64,000 bases of DNA, taken from assembly GCA_025449115.1 (NCBI GenBank), contig JAHLKC010000017.1, positions 186,001 through 250,000 on the forward strand, written 5' to 3'. Of the stretch, positions 12,036 through 22,824 are shown one piece after another. Made by a program: the position numbers and the translations under genes. Under the pieces are notes generated by a model, which saw only the letters and a program-made list of their open reading frames with translations, did not search any database and had not been told where the DNA came from. The stretch comes from Chytridium lagenaria (Eukaryota > Chytridiomycota > Chytridiomycetes > Chytridiales > Chytridiaceae). How positions within the stretch are numbered: the first letter of the stretch is position 1; each line of letters opens with the position of its first letter.

Positions 12036-12877
12036 TTACTTTCTTCCAACAAGGTTCTTGCTCACATCAACCTGGAACCCCTGCACAGCACCCAAATTCG
12101 ACACAAAGTTCATCCCGTTCGATTGTGCGAGCGCCGCACCGTTTCCAACAATCGACGCACCAGTCAACTGCTGGTTACACCAACGTTCCAGCAGCGTTGA
12201 TTCCGTTCGCTTGAATCCCAGCAATGTTCGATCCAATACCAAACATGTTCTGCTGGTTGGTCGCAGCGTTACCAAGAGCGTTGACAGTGTTTTGTTGACC
12301 AAGCGCCGCAACGTTACCAAGAATGGAACCAGTGTTGGCTTGGTTGACGGCCTGGTTTCCTTGGAACGCGACAGTGTTGCCTTGGTTCACGGCAAGGTTG
12401 TTTCCAATCGCACCCGTGCTCGCTTGGTTCACACCCGCATTTTGGTTGAACAAGATGTTGTTTGACTGCGCCGCCGCAACGTTCCCAACAACCGCACCGT
12501 TGAGCAACTGATTTGTCGCAGCGTTTCCGCTAAACACCGCCTGGTTCGCCTGCGTGAACGCCGTGTTCCCCTGCACGCCCGCCGCAACGTTCTGAGTAGC
12601 GGCGGTGTTCCCCATGGCAAAGATGCTGTTGCCTTGAACGATGGCGGTGTTGCCTTGGATGCCGAGAGCGGCGTTTTGGGTGTTGGCGACGTTGCCTTGC
12701 ATGGCGATTTGGTTGACTTGGAGACCCTTTGCGGCGTTTCCTGCGATGGAGGCTTGGAATTGTTGGAGACCGCCGACGTTGCCGGCAAAGTTGATGGAGT
12801 TGCTCTGCTTGCTGGGGAAGGGGAGCGGCGGAGACGGAAAGAGCGAGGAGAAGGGTGGCGACGGTTGTGAAGAGCAT
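12036..12877 (-). CDS. Secreted N/Q-ladder repeat protein, copy 2 (frame-disrupted)
   Basis: Inverted, nearly identical twin of the gene at 16600-17436. Signal peptide MLFTTVATLLLALSVSAA from 12877. The repeat region has GN-x-A-x-x-Q-x-N units (for example QGNVANTQNAALG). Relative to the twin it has one extra A in the CAGCAAGCAG stretch near 12812. Two single-base losses lie near 12175-12190, after GINAAG, and restore a frame reaching the stop at 12036. Between 12190 and 12702 I count about 15 differences, only one of which changes an amino acid (Ile to Val). Either the copy is a very young pseudogene or the indels are assembly errors. The C-terminus (VSKNLVGRK) differs from the twin (VSKNVVA). 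No intron. Confidence 0.75.
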
Positions 12878-12960
12878 TTTGATTAGGGTAATTAGAGAAT
12901 TAGAAAAGAAACTACAGGTATGTATGATGAAGTGTGGGTAATAAGGGGTGTTGGTCTGCG

Positions 12961-12979
12961 ATTTTATAGGGATTTTATA
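12961..12979 (-). promoter_or_regulatory. Double TATA-like element of N/Q repeat copy 2
   Basis: Two TATAAAAT-type boxes on the minus strand (12961-12968 and 12972-12979), about 85-100 bp upstream of the start at 12877. Confidence 0.5.
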
Positions 12980-13499
12980 AGGTTGGATTAGGGGATGTTT
13001 TTTTTTTGTGAGAGTTACGTTGGCGCTTGCATGCCGTTGAATGTTGACGCGATTCATCTTTACAACATGTATGAACATTTTATTTTTTGTTTGAAGACAA
13101 CAACCCCTCAACTTCATCATCAAAGCGCGTCGTCTCAGTGGTTCAACATCCTGAAACCGCAAACAAACGCAATCATCTTCCCTGAACAACGCCTCATCAA
13201 TTAAATATCATTTTCATTTAACTGAAACGGTGGATGAAAAAATCAAATTCCCCCCCTTTTATTATTCGAAATGATTTCAACGAATCAGTCAATGAAGTTT
13301 GAACACCACATGAGGTTAACGTTGGTAAGAGCCACTCCATACGCCAGACAATATGGTAGTTAATGGTTTTTATTGGTGGTGATGTTGCAGAGGAAGGAAT
13401 GCGTTTGAAACGATTTGTTTAATGACGAATCGGTTGATGGGTTCGGACTTGCGCCTGCTGGACGTGAGGACTTCAACGAAAATCCGTCAAAATATCCTT

Positions 13500-13507
13500 T
13501 ATATAAG
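13500..13507 (+). promoter_or_regulatory. TATA-like element of VWD copy B
   Basis: TATATAAG about 90 bp upstream of the start at 13596, the same spacing as in the N/Q repeat genes. Confidence 0.5.
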
Positions 13508-13595
13508 AACGCCCAACGTCGACTTCTCTTTCTCTTCAGCACTCCTCACCTCAACTGTACAAACTTTTCCAGTGCCATTGTAATTAACTTTCATA

Positions 13596-15798
13596 ATGCT
13601 CAAATCTCTCTTCCTTGCCGCCTCGCTCGCTCAAGCGGCCCTCGCGGTCCCTACCAACCTCGTCCCCCGTGGCGACGCCCAACTCCTCTTCTCCACCAAG
13701 TCCCTCCTCATTGAAGACATCAACGCTGGCGCCGACCTCTCTCTCAGCCTCGCCGCAGCCCCTGTTGGTATCGCCACCGTCTACCTCGAAGCCCCCGGTC
13801 TTCAACTCTCCAACTGTTCTCTCACGTTCACCGCCGATGATTACCGTACTCCTAAAAAGATCAGGGTCATTGGGGGTGGAAGTGATAAAACCACCAAGTA
13901 CTCGTTGAACGCGCAGGTGTTTGCGCCGAGCTCTGGGTCACACCTTGCCAAGGAGTCGGTGGAGGTGACGAGGAAGGGGATGCCGTCGGCGACTTGTTAT
14001 TCGAACGGGGACCCCCATTTTAAGACTTTTGATGGAAAGGAGTATAGCGCTCAAGGACAGGGTGTTTACTACTTGGTCAAGACTCCTTCTTTCATCGTTC
14101 AAGCTGATCAACGCACTGTAAGCTTTCCTTCACTTCATCTTTATTCCAATATAAAAAATATCACTAACAACGTTGCGTGTTCTAGTGCGCTACCGATGTT
14201 ACCTGCAACATGGCCGTCGCCATCCAGTACGGCACCTCCGTCATGACCCTCACCGCTGCCCCTGACTCCAAATCCGCCCTCGCCTTCTCCCTCCTCTCCC
14301 CAGCCCTCACCGGCATCACGCCCACGCCAACACCGACAAATCCCAATATCAACTCTCGATCGCCGACGGCACTCGCATGACCGTCAGCATCTACCCCTGG
14401 AACGGCGTCTACTACCTCGACATCTCTGTCGAAATTGCCGGATCGCAGTTCAGTCAAACCGATGGTCTGTGTGGCTCTTTCAACAACAACCCTGCAGATG
14501 ACGTTCCAAACCCTCCCGCTCACCGCGTTCCTAACGGCGAGAACATCTTCACGTCTGGTAAGGGTCTCGACCTCACCGTCCCCGCCTGCATCTCCGCTCT
14601 CAGCTGCAAAATGCCCGACCTTGGCTCCCCACCTACAACGGATGGCTCCACCCCCAACCTCCCTCCAGGTTACCTCCCCGTCGCCATCACCCCCCCTTCC
14701 GCAACCATCATCAACGACTACATCGCCGCAACCCTCCAATACGCCTCCGACAAACTCACCCCCAAATCCCTCCCTATCCCCGCCACCCAGTCCTCCCTTT
14801 TCTGCGCCTCCCTCGTCGACCTCGATGACTGGTGCACCGCCAACTTGAATGTCAACCACTTCATCGCAGCTTGTACCGCCGACCTCGCCATAACAGGTGA
14901 CATGGCCATCGTCAACAACGCCCAGAAATCCTTCCTGGCCGCTTGTGCTGCAAAGGCATCGTGTGAAGCGACCTTCTCTATTGACCCAAGGATTTGTTTG
15001 CAAAGGCCGCCAATGTGTTTGAGAAAATCGAAAAGGCTATCATCAAGGCTGGTGCGCAGGTGCCTGGGTCTGTCCCTGCCCCGGCTCCTGTTCCCGTTCC
15101 TAACCCCCAACCCGTCCCCGCGCCAGCCCCTGTTCCCGTCCCTGCTCCCGCTCCAGTCCCAACCCTCAACCCGTCCCAGTTCCCGCTCCCGCTCCAGTTC
15201 CCAACCCTCAACCCGTCCCCGTCCCGCTCCCGCTCCGGTTCCCAACCCTGAACACGTTCCAGCTCCCGCCCCTGTTCCCATCCCGCAACCGCAACCCGTC
15301 CCCGTCCCTGCTCCCGTCCCTATCGCCATCCCGCAACCGCAACCCGTCCCCGTGCCTGCTCCCGTCCAAATCCCTAACCCCAACCCATCCCCGTCCCAGG
15401 CCCAATCTACATCCCATCCATGCAAAACATCCCAGCTCCCATCCCATCACCCCTCAACCCATCCCCATGATCCACATCCCAAACCCCAAACCCCTTCCCC
15501 AAAGTCGCCCCCATCGCCATCCCAACCCCCAACCCCTCCCCAACTCTCCCCCATCAACATCCCAAGACCCCAAGCGATCCCTCAAATCGCTCCTATCGCG
15601 ATCCCAAGGCCCCAACAGATCCCTAACATCTTTATGCCGGCGCCTCAAGGATACGTGCCCCCGCAGATGCCGTCTTGGAACGTTCCTCGCGTTCCTCAGG
15701 TTCCTCAGGTCCCTCAGGCGGGCCAGCAGGGGTATGCTGCTCAGCAGCAGGCTCCTCAGCAGGGGTACGCTAGGCAGTGGGCTGGATGGAGATATTAA
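13596..15798 (+). CDS. VWD-domain secreted protein, copy B, with proline-rich tail
   Basis: Signal peptide MLKSLFLAASLAQAALAVP. The N-terminal beta domain (about residues 25-115) includes GLQLSNCSLTFTADDY. The VWD domain follows, with GDPHFKTFDGKEYSAQG and, in exon 2, TDGLCGSFNNNPADD. Next comes a Cys-rich segment resembling the C8 domain (CASLVDLDDWCTANLNVNHF then IAACTADLAITGD). The long C-terminal tail (from about 15050) is made of PVPAPAPVP-type repeats and ends APQQGYARQWAGWRY. The intron is 14118-14185. Homology shows frame shifts near 14312-14335 and 14975-14990 and one or more inside the proline tract near 15160-15245, where repeats may also have been collapsed. Likely a wall-anchored or secreted adhesin-like protein; ligand unknown. 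Confidence 0.8.
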
Positions 15799-16501
15799 GG
15801 GGTGAACGTGACCAAAAAATGTAAATAAGACACCAAAAAAAGTTATTTGCAATTACTTCTTTTTATACATCCTGGAAGAAGTCAATAAAAAACTCACGAA
15901 AATAGAAATTTCGCAGATTTGAATACATGACGATTACTCTTTGGATTTGGGAATAAAAAGAATGCGTGGACTTTTACGCGTCCTTGAAAATCATGTGAGA
16001 CGATTTGTTTGATGTTTCGACTGTAAAGTCATTTAGTAATCGTTTTAATTTTGAAAGCGATACTTCACGTCATGTCTTTTCTTTGCTCTATTTAAAATAA
16101 AAACAAGTGCGATTGAATTAACTTATTAACAAAAAGTATTTTTCATCTCTTTTGATGTACCCTATTAAGAAAAATAACTAATGATAATGTTTATAATTCA
16201 ACTTTCTTTAAAAACAACGGGATGGTCACGATCGCAATAACGATCGATGCTTCCATTCACGATAACCAATGCCACCGACCTAGTGTAAGGCACAATTTAA
16301 ATTTATGAAACAATCATAAACATTTCAACCCCCTTGAGATGTACCCATTAAAATCGCGTATAAGCCCTGCCGCTCTGAACAATTGGTAAAGACTTTTTGT
16401 AAACTTAAACGTCCCTTTTTTTATTGGATAAAAAATAACAAATAACACAAACAACAAACCAAACAAACCACTTATCGTCTACTCAGCTCATGTATTCTAC
16501 G
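15799..16501. other. Intergenic stretch, no gene seen
   Basis: AT-rich spacer between VWD copy B and the plus-strand N/Q repeat gene, with no reading frame of note. Confidence 0.5.
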
Positions 16502-16508
16502 TATAAAA
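16502..16508 (+). promoter_or_regulatory. TATA box of N/Q repeat copy 1
   Basis: TATAAAA about 92 bp upstream of the ATG at 16600. Confidence 0.55.
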
Positions 16509-16599
16509 TGACCTCTCGTTTTTATTAACATCTTCACTACACAAAAACAACATCTTCACTCCTTTTTAGACTTTAGAAAAAACCTCAACCTAGACGAAA

Positions 16600-17436
16600 A
16601 TGCTCTTCACCACTGTTGCCACCCTCCTCCTCGCTCTTTCCGTCTCCGCCGCTCCCCTTCCCCAGCAGCAGAGCAACACCATCAACTTTGCCGGCAACGT
16701 CGGCGGTCTCCAGCAATTCCAAGCCTCCATCGCAGGAAACGCCGCAAAGGGTCTCCAAGTCAACCAAATCGCCATGCAAGGCAACGTCGCCAACACCCAA
16801 AACGCCGCTCTCGGCATCCAAGGCAACACCGCCATCGTTCAAGGCAACAGCATCTTCGCCATGGGGAACACCGCCGCTACTCAAAACATTGCTGCTGGCG
16901 TGCAGGGGAACACGGCGTTCACGCAGGCGAACCAGGCAGTGTTTAGCGGGAACGCTGCGACAAATCAGTTGCTCAACGGTGCGGTTGTTGGGAACGTTGC
17001 GGCGGCGCAATCAAACAACATCTTGTTCAACCAAAATGCTGGTGTGAACCAAGCTAGCACGGGTGCGATTGGAAACAACCTTGCCGTGAACCAAGGCAAC
17101 ACTGTCGCGTTCCAAGGAAACCAGGCCGTCAACCAAGCCAACACTGGTTCCATTCTTGGTAACGTTGCCGCGCTTGGTCAACAAAACACTGTCAACGCTC
17201 TTGGTAACGCTGCGACCAACCAGCAGAACATGTTTGGCATTGGATCGAACATTGCGGGCATTCAAGCGAACGGAATCAACGCTGCTGGGAATGTTGGTGT
17301 CAACCAGCAGTTGACTGGTGCGTCGATTGTTGGAAACGGTGCGGCACTCGCACAATCGAACGGGATGAACTTTGTATCGAACTTGGGTGCTGTGCAGGGT
17401 TTCCAGGTGGATGTCAGCAAGAATGTTGTGGCTTAA
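16600..17436 (+). CDS. Secreted N/Q-ladder repeat protein, copy 1 (curlin-like)
   Basis: Intact 278-residue protein, no intron. Signal peptide at residues 1-19 (MLFTTVATLLLALSVSAAP). The mature part is about fifteen tandem units of 13-16 residues built on G-N-x-A-x-x-Q-x-N, for example QGNTAIVQGNSIFAM, GNVAAAQSNNILFNQ and GNVAALGQQNTVNAL. It has no Cys, no Trp, almost no charged residues, and regular ladders of Asn and Gln. That pattern is what beta-solenoids and bacterial curli subunits (CsgA-type S-x5-Q-x4-N repeats) look like, so I suggest a surface or wall beta-solenoid, possibly a functional amyloid. This is inference; no named fungal family comes to mind. The composition and near-identical inverted twin at 12036-12877 argue for selection on the protein. 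Confidence 0.85.
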   Translation: MLFTTVATLLLALSVSAAPLPQQQSNTINFAGNVGGLQQFQASIAGNAAKGLQVNQIAMQGNVANTQNAALGIQGNTAIVQGNSIFAMGNTAATQNIAAGVQGNTAFTQANQAVFSGNAATNQLLNGAVVGNVAAAQSNNILFNQNAGVNQASTGAIGNNLAVNQGNTVAFQGNQAVNQANTGSILGNVAALGQQNTVNALGNAATNQQNMFGIGSNIAGIQANGINAAGNVGVNQQLTGASIVGNGAALAQSNGMNFVSNLGAVQGFQVDVSKNVVA

Positions 17437-17958
17437 GCCTGCCCTCTTGTCTCTTTTGGTCATCTTTTTTTGCTTTTTTACTCATCGGTCATTGTATATT
17501 CACATTCATAATAATAAGATCTCGCTCATGTTACTCGTTACCTCTAAGTCGGACAATAACGTCCGAATGTGTTTGTCTTTAAACGGCGAAACGTCAAGGT
17601 ACAGATTAATTATATACACATTTAATCATCATACAGCCTGAAATGTTAGCATTATAGTTACTGCTTTGCACATTACATGTCTTTTGATAACTTTCATTAG
17701 GCAGAAAACTATTTTTTAGAGGAAGAATTTTTGTATTTTCACTAGATATTAGCCATGCGGAATATATTGGAAGAGGGGAAGTAACGCTACTCCAGTTATC
17801 GCCCAAACGACATGATGCTTGCTCACTCCATCTGCTCTCCACATTCATCTGGTTGACAGATTAAATGATGTTTAAAACACTACATATATATATTAAAGTA
17901 AAATGAAAACAACACATCATCATTCCACCCTTTGAAACCTGCCACCTTTTAAACCCTT
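17437..17958. other. Intergenic stretch between convergent genes
   Basis: 3' regions of the N/Q repeat gene and VWD copy C. No gene is seen. TATATATATT-type repeats lie at 17884-17893. Confidence 0.5.
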
Positions 17959-19535
17959 TCAAACACGACGAAATCCACCCATTTTCTTCCTAACCTGCGC
18001 TGCAAAGTCTTCCAACTTTGGGTTTTGCGCCTGAATCTGAATCTGCATCATAGCCTTAGACGTTGCATCCCCAACACCCGCATACAACTGGGCAACTTTA
18101 GTCATCATCGCGTCCGCCCCCTCTTTTGCGAAATCGGCCTCAAAGCTCGTTTTAGCGGCACAGGCTGTCAAAAACGACCTTTGGAAATTGGAGACAATGC
18201 TCATTTCACCAGTGTTGGCGACATCAGCAGAACATGCACCAATAAAGTATTCAACGTCAACGTTCTTGGTGCACCAGTCATCGAGGCTCTTTAGACTGCC
18301 GCAAAGGGGTGCAGCGAGGGCAGCTGGAATGCGAGTTGGGGAGACGACTTCGGCAGCGTTATCAGCGACGTATTGGATGGATGCTGTTATAAAGTCGTTG
18401 ACGACTGAGGCGGGTGGAACAGGGATAGAAATAGACGACCAGCCAGGGAGGAGTGGGTCGAAAACGCCATTTGCAGTTGGGGGGAGTGCTCCACTAAGTA
18501 AAGGTATCTTGCAAGTGTATGTTAAAGGGGGCACACTGGCGTTGAGATTTAAACCCTTCCCAGTGAGGAAGATGTTTTCGGCGTAATGAGCCTTGTAACT
18601 TGCAAGGTTCACGCCATCATCGTCAGCCTTTTGGTTGAAGTTTCCGCAGAGACCGTTTGTCTTGCCAAGATACGAACCGGCAATGTTAATGGAGATGTCC
18701 AAGTAATACGTGCTCTTCCAGGGGTGAATCGCTACGGTAACAGTGCTACCATCTGCAATCTGAACCTTGTAATGAGTTCTAGCGTCGTTGGCGGTTACTG
18801 TTATCCCATCGGATTGTTCTGAAACCTTCTTGAGGGCCATGGTCGTTTTACTGCTATTAGCTGCAGCAAGAGATACGACGGATTTGCCAAACTGAATAGC
18901 AACTGCACGGTTGCAAGTCACGCCATCACCACACTGGATAAATAATCAAAACAGAGTAAGTTTGTATTCAAAGTTATCAATTTCATTAAAAAAATACTTA
19001 CTCTTTCTTGGTCAGCCTGAACGATGAAAGACGGTGACTTGACGAGATAATAAACACCACGGCCTTGCTCACTAAAGTACTTTCCATCGAAAGTTTTGTA
19101 GTGGGGGTCACCATGAGAGTAGCACGTAGCCGATGGATTAGCCTTTCGACTAAGATTCACAGCATTCTTGGCGAGATGAGCTCCAGAGTTTGGAGCAAAC
19201 ACTTGTGCATTAACAGTATATGACGTTACTTTATCCGACCCTCCCGCAACCACTCGAATCTTTTGCGGGGTTTTGAAATTCTGCGGGTTGAATTGAAGCG
19301 CACATTTTGAAAGTTTGAGTCCTGGCGCCTCAAGGTAAACTGTGGCGGCTGCCGTAGGTGCGGTTGCAAGACTGACGGAAAGTTCTGCTCCGAAGTTGGC
19401 ATCCTCGATGACGAGGTTCTTTTGGTCGAAAACGATGTTGGAGTCGCTCGACTGGCGCGCAACGAGAGAGGAGGATGATGGCACCGCAACGGCGACTTGG
19501 ACAAGGGCAGCGGCAAAGGCCAACGTCTTCAACAT
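17959..19535 (-). CDS. VWD-domain secreted protein, copy C (intact)
   Basis: The intact member of the family, about 502 residues in two exons (19002-19535 and 17959-18933; GTAAGT donor). Signal peptide MLKTLAFAAALVQVAVAVP. The N-terminal beta domain (residues about 30-115) carries LQFNPQNFKTPQKIRVVAGG, a motif like the FTPxNWxxPQxVxV strand pairs of bacterial Ig-like/Calx-beta-type modules. The VWD domain has HGDPHYKTFDGKYFSEQG at about residue 145 and TNGLCGNFNQKADDD at about 285. The C8-like segment is CGSLKSLDDWCTKNVDVEYF then IGACSADVANTGE. It lacks the proline tail of copy B. VWD plus C8 is the core of VWF/mucin D assemblies in animals, so its presence in a fungal secreted family is notable. 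Binding partner unknown. Confidence 0.88.
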
Positions 19536-19854
19536 TGTTTCTACAGGATTAGTCTAAGAATGACGGAAAAAATATGTGAAAGATTCTTAAGTTTTTTTTT
19601 TCTTTTACCAGTATTGTCAGGGTAATTGTGGATGGCGCTTCCACGAACGCACCAATGCCACACGCGTATCTTGGTCGATTGGTGAGCCAGCATGAAACAG
19701 GAAGTGAAGACTCCTTCGTCCACCAAAATGTGGCGTCTCTTAGGTTACATTTGATTGGCGGAATTAACTAATATCGTCTAGGCTTTTGATCGTTTAGTTA
19801 TTATGCTCTCAATAGGCCGTATGCATAAACATAATATGCTGTTTGACTACTTTA

Positions 19855-22791
19855 TTAAAAATATAACGATGCAGCAAATACAATATCCCTTCGAATAAGC
19901 TCAGCAGCCTCCTCCATCTTTCGATGTAGACCTGCATCCCCGATAATTTTTGACGCACCCCGTACTTCACGACAGGTCTCATCCAGTCGAACAATACATC
20001 TAACAATAGATCCTAATATATACATTAATTGGGAGAAAGATTTTTGATTATCTTACCTTCAAGTACATCCGTAAGATCCGTAATTTCTTTGAACGACATC
20101 CCCCGTGCCCACTCATAAACAACCTCAACAAGCCCAAACTTGAGTCCTGAAAACGCATCGTCCGTGCGAAGATCAACGCGACACGCCTGCTGCACTTCCC
20201 AAACTTTCAAAGCGATCGTTTTTATCTCATCTACGCCCCTTTGAAGGTTTGGTGAAAGATTGGGCTGACTCGCGTTTTTCTCCTGGAATACAAAACAGGA
20301 TAAAAGTGCAACAATCTCTGCCGGCTCATATTCGGCCAGGAAATTGTTCAGGATAAGCTCTGTGAGAATGAGTTCATCGGCGGTGTTGATCTAAAAACGA
20401 ATTAAATTCCTCGCAGTTAGGGGATGTACAGTACCTCGCATGCAACTCTTCCCTTTAATTGAACGGTTCCGATTTCGTCGATGTACTTCATTTCCTTTAG
20501 TACCTCGATTCTTTGCTGGTATTCGGGCAACAGCTCTAGATTCTGATCGGAGATCGTAAAAGCCAAATCAGCGACCCGTGCCTCAAGCTGTTTTTGCGTA
20601 TGGATCATAGCATACTATGGGTAATGAAATAAGTACTTTGTCAGAATGAGAGAATATCATACATGGCTGACAAGATCAGGGCATCGAATACACCTAAAGA
20701 GTGACAGATCGGAAACTAGGGATGCCTTTTCTCTGAACTTCTCCTGGAAATCAAGCTCTCGGATTTTGGACCAGTCGCTTTCGTCAAAGTTACCTGATGA
20801 TTGTTGTTATACATATATGCAAAAATCGTAATTACGCTTACCACTGCTAGCAACGTGAGCTGCAATCTTTCTTAACATTTCCAAAGCCTTTGCAGTTTCG
20901 AGTTCATTTTTGGTATCTGTAATGGCATCAAAATCGAACTACGGAAGAAATGAAAAAAGTTAAAAAACATTTGCAAAAAAAAGTATGAATGACAAGGTCC
21001 TTGCGACGACAGCAAAAACCGTGAAAATAATAATAATAATGAAATAACGATCAAAAAATCAGACCTTGACAGTGTGTTTTGTAACCACAAAAATATCTGT
21101 ATAGGGAAGACTTGCAACTTCAGCAACGGCTGTTGACGACTCTGGATTTGTTATCGCAGTCAACGGTAACGGCGCCAGATCTTAACGAGGCCACAATATT
21201 AGAAATACGGAAACACTTATCGGGAACCATAACCAAAAGCTCACCAGATTCATCAAACACAACCTTCGCCTCTCCCTTTTTCTCAACAAGTAACAAAAAC
21301 ACAAAGGGCTTCCCACCTCTCCCAACATCCGCTCTCGCAACTTCACCCACCGCCATTCCCATCCCAGAAGCAACCATCCCTTGCTGGAGAATAATAGCCA
21401 ATGTATTCCTATAAAAGCCGCTGTTCACTATCACAACTCTTCCGGGTACAAGTGATCTTGCTCCAGCCGGTGTTCGAAGAAGCCTTTCACGAAGCTCATG
21501 ATTTAAAAGCATGATCCGCGCAGACAAGTCGTAAAACGGTGAAATGCTGTCAGCACAGATCCCGCATTCGAGCTTCTTAATCGTCGAAAGCTTTTTAGCA
21601 CTCTACAGGATGTTATGGTCAGCGGAAATAAACAGGGGAAGTAACCTCATCGTATTTCATTTGCTGTTCGGGAAGGAGCTTCTGTGCGGAATTTTCGGAG
21701 AAACTGCGCTTAATCATCTCCTCGACCTTAAGCGCCTCAACTCGGAGGAGGTTTAGAATCATGGTGTATGTGAGGCGGAATTGACTTTCGAGTTTTGTGG
21801 GCTTTCCAAGAATCATTTGTGATAATGTCCCTTGCTAATTCTGGATTAACGGTGAATAATTGTCATACCAACCTCGGGGATATCTTCGTTGCAAGCTATA
21901 ATCACCACTCCTGTATCATCGAGCCCACGTCGACCAGCACGACCTGACATTTGTGTGTGTATTCACCTTTGAACGTATAAGTATGTAATGAAGAAAGGCA
22001 TCTAATCAAACCCTACCAGGCAGCAACTCCCTAAAGCTCCTTCCATCATGCTTCCGGATCATTGAGAATACAACTGCTCTTGCGGGTGCATTTACACCCA
22101 TAGCAAAAGTTTCCGTCGCGAAAAGCACTTTAACTAATCCTCGCGTAAAGAGGATCTCCACCATCTCCTTGATAATTGGAAGCTGACCACCATGATGAAC
22201 CGCGATACCTCGCCCAAGTAATTCTCGTATTCTAAGAACCTGAGGAAGTTCTCTGTCGGTACCTTAGACAAAACGATGTCATGACTCCATCCAAAATGTG
22301 GTGAGAAAAAATATACCTTTTAACCTTGAAAGACTTCGTTCAATAAAAACGTGAATTTCGCTCTTCTCTGCGGCCCCGCCTGTGAGGTCCATATTCACTA
22401 GCACATTGGCATACTCTTCACACTTTTTTTTTGAAAACGAGAACACGATGACCGGAAGAAGGCTTCTCTTCTTTAATAGTCCAATCAAAGAGATGTAAGT
22501 ATTTCGGTCCTATAAGAAAAAACAATCAGCCTGATTCACAACATCTCTGCTTACGGCAAGATCTCTACTAAAGCTATTCGAACCTCCTCCTCCACTGTAG
22601 CCACCTCGGCTACTTCCTGCGTTAGAATTTGAGCCACGGGCGCCTCTTTGCCCTCCTCGACCGCCACGACCACCATCACCTCGCCCAGTCGGTCTTGCAT
22701 CCTTTTTCGCTTCAGCTCTTTTAGAGCTAGGAAGGTTATCGTAAGCCGCCTTCCACCTTAACATAAGTTAGATATTGTAACATGACCTCTC

Positions 22792-22824
<33 letters not shown>

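Noticed and set aside
12058..12870. Long open frames on the plus strand opposite the N/Q repeat gene
   Set aside because: They are antisense shadows of a repetitive, biased coding sequence; the minus strand has the signal peptide and clear repeats.
14182..15003. 273-codon open frame antisense to VWD copy B
   Set aside because: It overlaps conserved VWD coding sequence entirely and has shadow-like composition.
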